Shown here one piece after another: positions 1-5,535 of a DNA stretch of 5,543 nucleotides (positions are counted from its first letter, which is position 1; the number at the start of each line of letters is the position of its first letter). Location of the stretch: the NCBI GenBank assembly GCA_021824055.1, contig JAKALV010000225.1:1-5543 (forward strand). The letters are read 5' to 3'. This DNA is from Acidobacteriota bacterium. Lineage in GTDB: Bacteria > Acidobacteriota > Vicinamibacteria > Vicinamibacterales > SCN-69-37. The translations under genes and the position numbers were made by a program. The notes beneath the pieces were generated by a model, which worked only from the letters and a program-made list of their open reading frames with translations, made no database searches and was not told where the DNA came from.

Positions 1-266
1 GCGGCGCGGGCGCGGCGGCCGGCGGTGTCGTCACGGTGCCGGGCCCGAAGGTGTTGCTGTCGTACCCGACCGATGCGAAAGACCTGCTCCTCTCCGGCGA
101 ACTGGTCGGCGGCGCGAACCTGACGGGCAAGGCCGTGCTCGTGGACGCGCCGCTCGGCAAGGGACACGTGGTGCTGTTTGCGAATCGTCCGTTCTGGCGC
201 AACGAGCCGCACGGGAATTTCTTCCTGTGGTTCAATGCGATGCTGAATTGGAATGACTTGAAGTAA
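1..266 (+). CDS. C-terminal end of a probable secreted M14-type zinc carboxypeptidase (5' partial)
   Basis: The reading frame is open from position 3 to the TAA at 264-266, giving the last 87 residues of a longer protein; the GTG at 36 is probably internal, not a start. The visible part opens with a Gly/Ala-rich stretch (GAGAAAGGVVT), probably a linker or surface loop. It continues with a compact alpha/beta-looking segment: LLSYP, LLSGELVGG, a VLVDAPLGKGHVVLFANRPFW core and a terminal FFLWFNAMLNWNDLK. The GKGHVVLFANRPFWR...G.FFL.FNAMLN signature is familiar from the C-terminal, glutamine-amidotransferase-like domain of large M14 carboxypeptidases annotated in Acidobacteria. The zinc-binding catalytic domain would lie upstream, outside the window, so the peptidase call rests on recall of this C-terminal signature alone. 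If correct, the enzyme removes C-terminal amino acids from peptides outside the cytoplasm. A terminator follows at 337-371, so this is the end of its transcription unit. Confidence 0.6.
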   Translation, partial: GAGAAAGGVVTVPGPKVLLSYPTDAKDLLLSGELVGGANLTGKAVLVDAPLGKGHVVLFANRPFWRNEPHGNFFLWFNAMLNWNDLK

Positions 267-338
267 AGGCAGAAGGCAAAAGGCAGAAGGCAGAAACAAG
301 TCACAAGGCAGAAACAAGTTACAAGTTGGAAGTCACAA
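267..338. repeat. Degenerate AAGGCAGAA / 18-bp tandem repeat
   Basis: Directly after the stop codon comes a purine-rich low-complexity stretch. First there are several AAGGCAGA/AGGCAAA units (267-290). Then there are two adjacent 18-bp units, ggcagaaacaagtcacaa (289-306) and ggcagaaacaagttacaa (307-324), which differ at one base. A shortened third unit follows (325-338, gttggaagtcacaa). The base composition is A+G-rich and unlike the flanking genes. It encodes nothing and there are no unique spacers between units, so it is not a CRISPR. It runs straight into the terminator stem. Confidence 0.8.
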
Positions 339-371
339 GGGGCGGCCGGAACATCGGCCGCCCTTTCTTTT
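337..371 (+). terminator. Rho-independent terminator after the M14-like gene
   Basis: A 12-bp stem is formed by 337-348 and 355-366 around the 6-nt loop gaacat. Nine of the pairs form the GC-only core GGGCGGCCG/CGGCCGCCC; one outer pair is G-U. The stem is followed by a T-rich tract (364-371, tttctttt). This is a textbook intrinsic terminator for the upstream gene. It separates that gene from the lipoprotein gene beginning at 411. The A-rich left flank against the T-rich right flank could allow some function in the reverse direction too. Confidence 0.85.
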
Positions 372-384
372 GGGCGGAATGAGT

Positions 385-404
385 CACAATAGATTGAACT
401 GGAG
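385..404 (+). promoter_or_regulatory. Possible -10 box and Shine-Dalgarno site for the OB-fold lipoprotein gene
   Basis: CACAAT at 385-390 is a fair -10 candidate; transcription would begin near 397, giving a 5' leader of about 14 nt. GGAG at 401-404 lies 6 nt before the TTG at 411 and is a good Shine-Dalgarno sequence. It is the main reason for accepting TTG as the start. No convincing -35 hexamer is visible at the expected distance. The terminator just upstream means the gene needs a promoter here. The Shine-Dalgarno call is firmer than the -10 call. Confidence 0.4.
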
Positions 405-410
405 ACCCTC

Positions 411-1202
411 TTGAAGAACCTGCGATTGATTTCGACCCTCACCGTGTTTGCGATGGCCTCACTTGCCGCGTGCTCAGCCAAACCAGCCGTCCCGGCGCCG
501 GCGGCCAACGTGGCGCCCGTGCCGACCTCGGCCGCCCTGCAGCCGGAAGCGTCGCACGCCGCGCTCGACAATCAGGCCACCGCCGAAGGCACCGTCGCCG
601 AGACGATGGATGCCGCCAACTACACGTACGTGCGGGTGAAGACCGCGTCGGGTGAACTCTGGGCCGCCACCAGCACGTTCAAAGTGGCCGTGGGCGACAA
701 GGTGGTGGTGCCGCTCGACAATCCGATGGCGAACTTTCACAGCCAGTCGCTCAAGCGCGACTTCCCGCTGATCTACTTCGCGTCGAGCATCGCGCATGAA
801 GGCGAGGCGCTGGCGGCCGCGGCCGTGGCCGCCGTGCCCGGACATGCGCCGTCGGCTGGCGGCGCGGCGCCGCAGGTGACCGAGCCGATCCCGCCCGCTT
901 CCGGCGGCGTCACCGTCGCCAGCATCGTCACCAACCGCAAGACGCTGGCCGGCAAGACCGTGACCGTGCGCGGCAAGGTGGTGAAGTACAACGGCGCCAT
1001 TCTGGGTTTCAACTGGATCCACATCCAGGACGGGTCCGGCACGGCGAAGGACGGCACGAACGACATCACGGTGACGTCGACCGACACCGCCGCGCTGGGC
1101 GACATCGTCACCATCACGGGCACGGTCGTGCTGGACAAGGATTTCGGCTCGGGCTACAGCTACGCGGTGCTGCTGCAGAACGCCCGCGTCGTCGTGAAGT
1201 AG
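411..1202 (+). CDS. Lipoprotein with two OB-fold-like domains (NrfJ-like)
   Basis: 263 residues starting at TTG, preceded by GGAG with 6-nt spacing. Residues 1-20 form a signal peptide with lipobox LAAC, so Cys21 should be lipidated and the protein anchored in the envelope, facing the periplasm or the outside. An Ala/Pro-rich spacer (22-55) leads to domain 1 (about 56-127). This carries EGTVAETMDAANYTYVRV, a GELWAA strand, VGDKVVVP, and FHSQSLKRDFPLIYF, matching the pattern G-V-E...YTYV...W-A...VGD-V...M-F-S-L-R-F--I-F seen in NrfJ-like and related small periplasmic proteins. A second Ala/Pro/Gly linker (128-165) joins domain 2 (166-262), with LAGKTVTVRGKVVKYN, NWIHIQDGSG, NDITVTS, GDIVTITGTVVLDKDFG and YAVLLQ. 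That is an OB-fold of the nucleic-acid-binding type, although a surface location argues against nucleic acid as ligand. No catalytic residues and no Cys other than Cys21 are visible. The fold assignment is fairly secure; the molecular role is unknown. Confidence 0.85.
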   Translation: MKNLRLISTLTVFAMASLAACSAKPAVPAPAANVAPVPTSAALQPEASHAALDNQATAEGTVAETMDAANYTYVRVKTASGELWAATSTFKVAVGDKVVVPLDNPMANFHSQSLKRDFPLIYFASSIAHEGEALAAAAVAAVPGHAPSAGGAAPQVTEPIPPASGGVTVASIVTNRKTLAGKTVTVRGKVVKYNGAILGFNWIHIQDGSGTAKDGTNDITVTSTDTAALGDIVTITGTVVLDKDFGSGYSYAVLLQNARVVVK

Positions 1203-1265
1203 TCGCGACGTGTGGATGTTCACTTGTGCATAGCCCGCCGCGGCTTTCTGTGCGAAGCTTGATAA

Positions 1266-1745
1266 ATGAATAAGGCTCTCATAGTAATGGCGTCGGCGCT
1301 GTTCGCGGCGGCATGCGGCGCCGCGACGTCGACGTCACCGTCACCGTCCAGTTCGACGACATCCATGGCAGGGACCTGGGCCGGCACGGCGTCCGATTCG
1401 AGCAGCACGATGGGCACGGGCAGCATGATGGGGCAGGCCGACATGGGCACGATGACGTGGCAGCTCACAGAGAGCGGGTCCACGGTGACGGGCTCGATGA
1501 GCTTTTCCGGTTCCGGCATGATGGGCCGGACGCCGGGGATCTTCAAAGGCACCATGTCCGGCGACGACATCACCTTTACGATGGAGATGCCGGCCGGCAG
1601 CATGATGTCGGCCGCGTGCCAGTCGACCGCGACCGGCACGGGACACGTCAACCGCACGACGATGATCATGACCGGCACGTACACCGGCACGAACGGGTGC
1701 ACCGGGATGTACACGGGCGGCCAGACGTCGATGACGCACCGGTGA
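1266..1745 (+). CDS. Small methionine-rich lipoprotein of unknown function
   Basis: 159 residues from ATG at 1266; no strong Shine-Dalgarno sequence precedes it. Residues 1-16 are a signal peptide ending FAAAC, so Cys17 is a probable lipid anchor, although Ala at -3 is a weaker lipobox than usual. A Ser/Thr/Pro spacer (20-33) follows. The rest looks all-beta: GTWAGT (36-41), MTWQLTESGSTVTGSMSFSG (63-82), GIFKGTMSGDDITFTMEMP (91-109), then MTGTYTGTNGCTGMYTGGQ (135-153). This alternation of short strands and G-T turns recalls small lipocalin-like or 'G-x-W-x-G' barrel proteins frequent in Acidobacteria. I count 20 Met, about one residue in eight, including MM pairs at 54-55, 85-86 and 113-114. 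Cys118 and Cys145 could form a disulfide. Met enrichment could reflect Cu(I)/Ag(I) binding or oxidant scavenging, but nothing nearby (no copper ATPase or sensor) supports either. I do not recognise the family. Confidence 0.75.
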   Translation: MNKALIVMASALFAAACGAATSTSPSPSSSTTSMAGTWAGTASDSSSTMGTGSMMGQADMGTMTWQLTESGSTVTGSMSFSGSGMMGRTPGIFKGTMSGDDITFTMEMPAGSMMSAACQSTATGTGHVNRTTMIMTGTYTGTNGCTGMYTGGQTSMTHR

Positions 1746-1754
1746 AATAGACGT

Positions 1755-1771
1755 CGAGGGCAACGCCCTCG
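1755..1771 (+). terminator. GC-rich hairpin after the Met-rich lipoprotein gene
   Basis: A perfect 7-bp inverted repeat, CGAGGGC (1755-1761) and GCCCTCG (1765-1771), with the 3-nt loop aac, lies 9 nt after the stop codon of the lipoprotein gene. It lacks a following T-tract, so it is not a canonical intrinsic terminator. It could still pause polymerase or protect the 3' end of the mRNA. It also sits immediately upstream of the presumed -10 box of the next gene. Confidence 0.45.
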
Positions 1772-1779
1772 CCTCACGT

Positions 1780-1792
1780 TACTATTCGGGCC
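1780..1792 (+). promoter_or_regulatory. -10-like box (TACTAT) positioned for leaderless transcription of the glycosidase gene
   Basis: TACTAT at 1780-1785 is 7 nt from the ATG at 1793, the distance at which transcription would start at or next to the start codon. No Shine-Dalgarno sequence exists between the previous stop codon and this ATG, and no TTGACA-like -35 hexamer is evident 16-18 nt upstream. The same arrangement occurs before the cyanophycinase-like gene at 4567, which strengthens both calls. Such TANNNT boxes directly before start codons are known from bacteria with many leaderless mRNAs, for example Deinococcus. Confidence 0.5.
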
Positions 1793-4543
1793 ATGACTCG
1801 TCTCTGTCCGGCCCGTCGAGCGTCACTGGTCCTTCTGTGTGCGTGCGTGGCGCTGTTGTGGCGACCGCTGCTCGCGCAGAACCCACCGCCGCGGGCGCCG
1901 GGCGCGCCGCCGCCGGTCACGCAACAGGTCTTCGACAGCGCCACCACCACGATCCCGTTCTTTCCTCTCGGCGACTCGCCCCTCGCGCTGAGCGGGCCGG
2001 CGCGGCCTGGAATGTTCATGTCCGCCGTGGGCCGGCGGGCGATCGCGATGGCCACCGAAGATGGCCCGCTCGAGCTGTGGTCGTGGCCGATCAAGTGGCT
2101 GCACGACTTCGAGCTCTCGTTCAGGATCCCGAAGTACACGGCGGCCATTCCCGGCCGTTCGGTCGCCACCTCCGTCGTCGAACGTCCCGAAGGCATCACG
2201 ATCGAGTACGCGCACGAGCAGTTCACCGTGCGGGAACACATCTTCGTGCCGCTCGACGAGCCGGCCGTGGTGATCCTGCTCGAGGTTGACGCGATTCGTC
2301 CGCTCGACATCGTCGCCCGGTTCACGCCGGACATTCACTACGCGTGGCCGGCCGGGCTCGGCGGGCAGTATCTGGTGTGGGAGCAGAACGCGCGCGCGTT
2401 TCTGTTTTCGGAAGGCAAGAGCGGCATCAATGCGTTTCTCGGTTCGCCGGCGGTGACCGAGGCCTCCGACGTGCCGGCGCACATGCTCGCGGCCGAGCGG
2501 CCGCAGCTTGTATTGGGCGTCGGCGGCGCCACGGAGCGGTACACCGCGCCGAAACTCGGCGAGCCGCCCGGGCACAACGTCAACATCCACGCGGCGTACA
2601 TTCCGATTGTGCTCGCCGGCGGCCAGATGCCGCGCGACGCGGCGCTGGCGTTGTATCGCCGGCTCAGCGCGCCGGGCGCGGCAGAGCAGGAGTGGAAGCG
2701 GCGCGTGGCGCACGCGGACGCGTTGCGCGACACCATGTTCACGCTGCGCTCGCCGGATGCGCTGCTGAACAAGGCCGTCGAGTACGCGAAGGTGAATCTC
2801 GACGAGTCGATGGTCTGCAATCCGGATCTCGGCTGCGGGCTGGTGGCCGGGTACGGATTGTCGGGCGCCGCGAGCGACCGGCCGGGCTTCGGGTGGTTCT
2901 TTGGCGGCGACGCCTCCATCAATTCGTTCGCGATGACAGGCGTGGGTGAGGGCGCGCTCGTGCGTGACGGCGCGCTGCGGTTCTTCTCGAAGTACCAGCG
3001 CGCCGACGGCAAGATCACGCACGAGATCTCTCAGGGCGCCGGGCGCGTGGACTGGTTCAGCTATCCGTATCCCTACTATCACGGCGACACGACGCCCTTC
3101 TGGATCCTGGCCTTCGGCGAGTACTGGCGGCAGACGGGGGACACCCCACTCGTCCGCGCGCTGTGGCCCAATCTCAAACGCGCGTTCGAGTGGTCGCGCG
3201 CCACCGACCTCAACGGCGACGGCCTCATGGAGAACCCCGCGGCCGGCGCCGGCGCGCTCGAAGTCGGTGATCTGCAGATCGGCATTCTGTCCGACGTGTA
3301 CCTGAGCGGCGTGTGGATCGCATCGCTCGATCGCTTTGGCCGCATGGCGGACGCGATGGGCGAGCCCGCGCTGGCCGACGGCGCCCGCGCGATCCGCGCG
3401 AAGGCGCTGGCCACGGTCGAATCGAAGCTGTGGATGCCGGAGCTGAAGCAGTACGCGTTCGCGCTGTTGAAAGACGGCTCCGTGAACAGCACCCTGACGT
3501 CGTGGCCGGCGACCGCGATGTCGTTCGACGTGTTCGACCCGGCGCACGGCGCGGAGATGGCGGCGCGGCTGGCCTCGTCCACGATCATGACCGACTGGGG
3601 CGCGCGGCCGCTCGGCGCGGCCAGCACGCTGTTCGATCCGCTGCACTACAACAACGGCGCGGTGTGGCCGTTCGTGACGGGGTTCGTGTCGCTGGCCGAG
3701 TACAGGTACCACAACGCGCTGGCGGGCTGGTTCGCGCTCGACGCGATCGCGCGCACGGGATTCGATCAGGCGCTGGGGCGCAATCCCGAAGTGATCTCCG
3801 GCCGTCTCTACAAGCCGCTCGATACCGCGGTGCCGCAGCAGTTCTTTGCGACCTCGATGGTGCTGACGCCCCTCATTCGCGGCCTGCTCGGCATCGACGT
3901 GGACGCGCCGGCGCGCCGCGTGACGATCGCGCCCCATCTGCCGCCCGATTGGAATTCGGTCGCGGTGGATCACGTGCCCGTCGGCACCGGGCAGTTATCG
4001 TTCGTTCTGCGGCGCTCGGCCGGCCGCATCACCGCGTCGGTGACGCGCCAGGGTGACGTTGCGCCGATCGAGGTGGTGTTTTCGCCCGCGTTGCCATTGG
4101 GCGCGCGGGTCGCGGGTGCCGGAGCGACCGTTCAGCAAACGCCCGGTGACGTTCACGCAACGGTCAAGGCGATGGTGACGGGCGCGGCGGAGATGAGCGT
4201 GTCGTACGCCGGCGGATGGAGCATCGTGCCGCCGTCGATGCCGGCGATCATCGGTCGTCGTTCCGAGGCGCCGCGTGTGCTGAGCGAGCGGCTCGGCGCT
4301 GACGGCCGTTACGTCGTGTCGCTCGAAGGCAGAGCCGGACGAGCCTATGCCTTCCGCGTGCTGACGCCGGATGCTGCCGCCGCGCGCGCCCTCACGGCCG
4401 ACGCTTCCGGCGGGGGCGCCGCGATCGTTGCGGCGTTACCCGCCAGCGCGGAGCGCACGGTGACGGTCACCTTTCCCGCGAATGGCGCGAATGCCGACGG
4501 CTATACGGCGGCTCAGGTCAGTTTCGGCAACAAACGGGAGTGA
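1793..4543 (+). CDS. Secreted six-hairpin glycosidase, glycogen-debranching / amylo-alpha-1,6-glucosidase type
   Basis: 916 residues from ATG at 1793. Residues 1-29 are a signal peptide (hydrophobic SLVLLCACVALLW, cleavage near LLAQN), followed by a Pro-rich segment (31-41). About 45-300 is beta-rich and probably the N-terminal supersandwich. About 310-700 is the (alpha/alpha)6 catalytic toroid. Diagnostic stretches are GFGWFFGGDASINSF (365-379), FSKYQRADGKITHEIS (398-413), YPYYHGDTTPFWILAFGEY (426-444), WPNLKRAFEW (458-467), DLNGDGLMEN (472-481), TDWGARPL (600-607), and DPLHYNNGAVWPFVTG (615-630). These match the debranching-enzyme C-terminal domain and related GH15/GH63-like toroids that hydrolyse alpha-glucosidic bonds. 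Candidate catalytic acids are Asp373, Glu411, Asp432 and Glu490; I cannot assign which act. Cys342 and Cys348 (CNPDLGC) may form a disulfide, suiting an exported enzyme. Residues 701-750 resemble the small beta-sandwich that caps rhamnosidase-like toroids, and 755-916 appears to be an additional beta-rich domain. Substrate specificity cannot be read from sequence; alpha-glucan is only the default guess. The start is supported by the -10-like box and the signal peptide. Confidence 0.85.
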   Translation: MTRLCPARRASLVLLCACVALLWRPLLAQNPPPRAPGAPPPVTQQVFDSATTTIPFFPLGDSPLALSGPARPGMFMSAVGRRAIAMATEDGPLELWSWPIKWLHDFELSFRIPKYTAAIPGRSVATSVVERPEGITIEYAHEQFTVREHIFVPLDEPAVVILLEVDAIRPLDIVARFTPDIHYAWPAGLGGQYLVWEQNARAFLFSEGKSGINAFLGSPAVTEASDVPAHMLAAERPQLVLGVGGATERYTAPKLGEPPGHNVNIHAAYIPIVLAGGQMPRDAALALYRRLSAPGAAEQEWKRRVAHADALRDTMFTLRSPDALLNKAVEYAKVNLDESMVCNPDLGCGLVAGYGLSGAASDRPGFGWFFGGDASINSFAMTGVGEGALVRDGALRFFSKYQRADGKITHEISQGAGRVDWFSYPYPYYHGDTTPFWILAFGEYWRQTGDTPLVRALWPNLKRAFEWSRATDLNGDGLMENPAAGAGALEVGDLQIGILSDVYLSGVWIASLDRFGRMADAMGEPALADGARAIRAKALATVESKLWMPELKQYAFALLKDGSVNSTLTSWPATAMSFDVFDPAHGAEMAARLASSTIMTDWGARPLGAASTLFDPLHYNNGAVWPFVTGFVSLAEYRYHNALAGWFALDAIARTGFDQALGRNPEVISGRLYKPLDTAVPQQFFATSMVLTPLIRGLLGIDVDAPARRVTIAPHLPPDWNSVAVDHVPVGTGQLSFVLRRSAGRITASVTRQGDVAPIEVVFSPALPLGARVAGAGATVQQTPGDVHATVKAMVTGAAEMSVSYAGGWSIVPPSMPAIIGRRSEAPRVLSERLGADGRYVVSLEGRAGRAYAFRVLTPDAAAARALTADASGGGAAIVAALPASAERTVTVTFPANGANADGYTAAQVSFGNKRE

Positions 4544-4566
4544 CCCGGACGAGGGCGCCGTTGCCC

Positions 4567-4578
4567 TACAATCTCGCC
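4567..4578 (+). promoter_or_regulatory. -10-like box (TACAAT) positioned for leaderless transcription of the cyanophycinase-like gene
   Basis: TACAAT (4567-4572), one base off the TATAAT consensus, ends 6 nt before the ATG at 4579, so transcription should begin at about the start codon. There is no Shine-Dalgarno sequence at the usual distance. A short inverted repeat AGGGC/GCCCT (4552-4556 and 4563-4567) overlaps the box. No -35 hexamer is obvious. The site favours ATG 4579 over the upstream in-frame GTG at 4540 as the true start. Confidence 0.5.
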
Positions 4579-5514
4579 ATGCTCACACGACGACGGCTCG
4601 TGCTCTCGACCCTCGCGTTCGCGTTGACGCTGGCGCTGCCCTTGGCGGCCAGGCAGGGACCGGCCGCAGCTCCAGCCGCGGGCACGACCGCGCCCGAGTA
4701 CGGACCCGCCAACGGCACGCTCGTGATCGTCGGCGGCAACATGAGCGACAACTTCGGCGTGCCGCAGAAATTCATCCGGCTGGCCGGCGGGCCCGCGAAG
4801 AAGTTCGTGATCATTCCGACCAACGGCGGCAACCGGAATACCGACGGCACGCCGAAGGTCTACAACGCGGAGACCGTGCTGGCGCCGTGGAAGAAGCGCG
4901 GCCTCACCAATGTGGTGATGCTGCACACGTGGGATCCGAAGGTGGCCGACACGGAAGAGTTCGTGAAGCCGCTGCTCGATGCCGACGCCGTGTGGTTCGA
5001 CGGCGGCCGCCAGTGGAACGCGGTCGATTCGTACATGAACACGCGCGCCCTCACAGAGTTCTGGAACGTGCTCAATCGCGGCGGGGTCATCGCCGGCAGC
5101 TCGGCCGGCGCCACGATTCAGAGCGACTACCTCGTGCGCGGCGACACGAAGGGTCCGGACATCATGATGACCGACGAGCCGAATCACCAGCACGGCTTCG
5201 CGTTTCTCAAACACTCCGCCATCGACCAGCACATCAACACGCGCATGCGGTGGGACGACCTGATCCCGGTCATCAGGAAGTATCCGCAGTACCTCGGCAT
5301 CGGTCTGTCCGAAGACACCGCCATCGTGGTCACCGGCGACACCTTCGAGGTGATCGGCCGGTGGAAGGTGACCGTGCACGACAACACGCACGCGTACGAG
5401 CCGTGGCAGAAGCCGTACGATGTGCTGTCGGTGGGCGATGTCTACGACATGAAGGCGCGCAAGATCGTGAAGTACGGCAACGGCGCGAACGCCAGCCGCG
5501 GCGACAAGGGCTAA
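4579..5514 (+). CDS. Secreted cyanophycinase-like serine peptidase (family S51)
   Basis: 311 residues from ATG 4579. An in-frame GTG at 4540 would add 13 residues (324 in all) and overlap the previous stop by 4 nt, but it has no ribosome site and would precede the -10-like box. Residues 1-24 are a signal peptide; its TRRRLVL opening resembles a twin-arginine (Tat) motif. After an Ala/Pro linker the S51 fold begins: GTLVIVGGNMSD (46-57), KKFVIIPTNGG (74-84), and ADAVWFDGGRQWN (135-147). The nucleophile elbow AGSSAGA (172-178) has Ser175 as the probable catalytic Ser. DQHINTRMRWDDL (216-228) has His218 as the probable catalytic His, 43 residues on, as in cyanophycinase. GIGLSEDTAIVV (240-251) is also typical. 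The acidic triad member, a Glu about 18 residues after the Ser in characterised cyanophycinase, is not obvious here; Asp194 is the nearest candidate. Cyanophycinases cut multi-L-arginyl-poly-L-aspartate to beta-Asp-Arg dipeptides; a secreted form would use extracellular polymer or other isoaspartyl peptides. Family certainty is high, substrate moderate. Confidence 0.88.
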   Translation: MLTRRRLVLSTLAFALTLALPLAARQGPAAAPAAGTTAPEYGPANGTLVIVGGNMSDNFGVPQKFIRLAGGPAKKFVIIPTNGGNRNTDGTPKVYNAETVLAPWKKRGLTNVVMLHTWDPKVADTEEFVKPLLDADAVWFDGGRQWNAVDSYMNTRALTEFWNVLNRGGVIAGSSAGATIQSDYLVRGDTKGPDIMMTDEPNHQHGFAFLKHSAIDQHINTRMRWDDLIPVIRKYPQYLGIGLSEDTAIVVTGDTFEVIGRWKVTVHDNTHAYEPWQKPYDVLSVGDVYDMKARKIVKYGNGANASRGDKG

Positions 5515-5535
5515 CGCATTCGGCGGGGGCCGCGG

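Noticed and set aside
36..38. GTG at 36 as the start of a 76-residue gene
   Set aside because: The frame is open to the window edge, there is no ribosome site before it, and the peptide matches the C-terminus of a longer protein.
289..338. Tandem 18-bp units as a possible CRISPR or attachment site
   Set aside because: The units are directly adjacent with no unique spacers, and no integrase or cas gene is present, so a simple tandem repeat explains them.
474..1223. A 249-codon - strand frame opposite the OB-fold lipoprotein gene
   Set aside because: Its composition is dominated by Arg/His/Gly/Val and it has no fold signature; the + strand gene has a lipobox, a ribosome site and recognisable domains.
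1203..1265. Promoter or terminator between the two lipoprotein genes
   Set aside because: TTGTGC near 1224 and short GC inversions around 1231-1245 were considered, but no paired -10 at a suitable distance and no stem with a T-tract could be supported. The 63-nt gap holds nothing I can call, and the genes may be co-transcribed.
1220..1777. A 185-codon - strand frame opposite the Met-rich lipoprotein gene
   Set aside because: I considered whether the odd Met-rich + strand protein was itself the shadow. The + strand has a proper signal peptide, a lipobox and beta-strand/turn patterning, while the - strand product is a Pro/Val-rich sequence without a signal or domain.
1823..3973. A 716-codon open frame on the - strand opposite the glycosidase gene
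   Set aside because: It is rich in Arg, His, Val and Gly with no recognisable domain, as expected of the complement of GC-rich codons. The + strand frame encodes a coherent signal peptide and glycosidase motifs, so this is a shadow.
1793..5514. Glycosidase and S51 peptidase as one functional system
   Set aside because: They are adjacent but act on chemically unrelated polymers, and each appears to have its own promoter-like box, so the proximity alone does not support a shared pathway.
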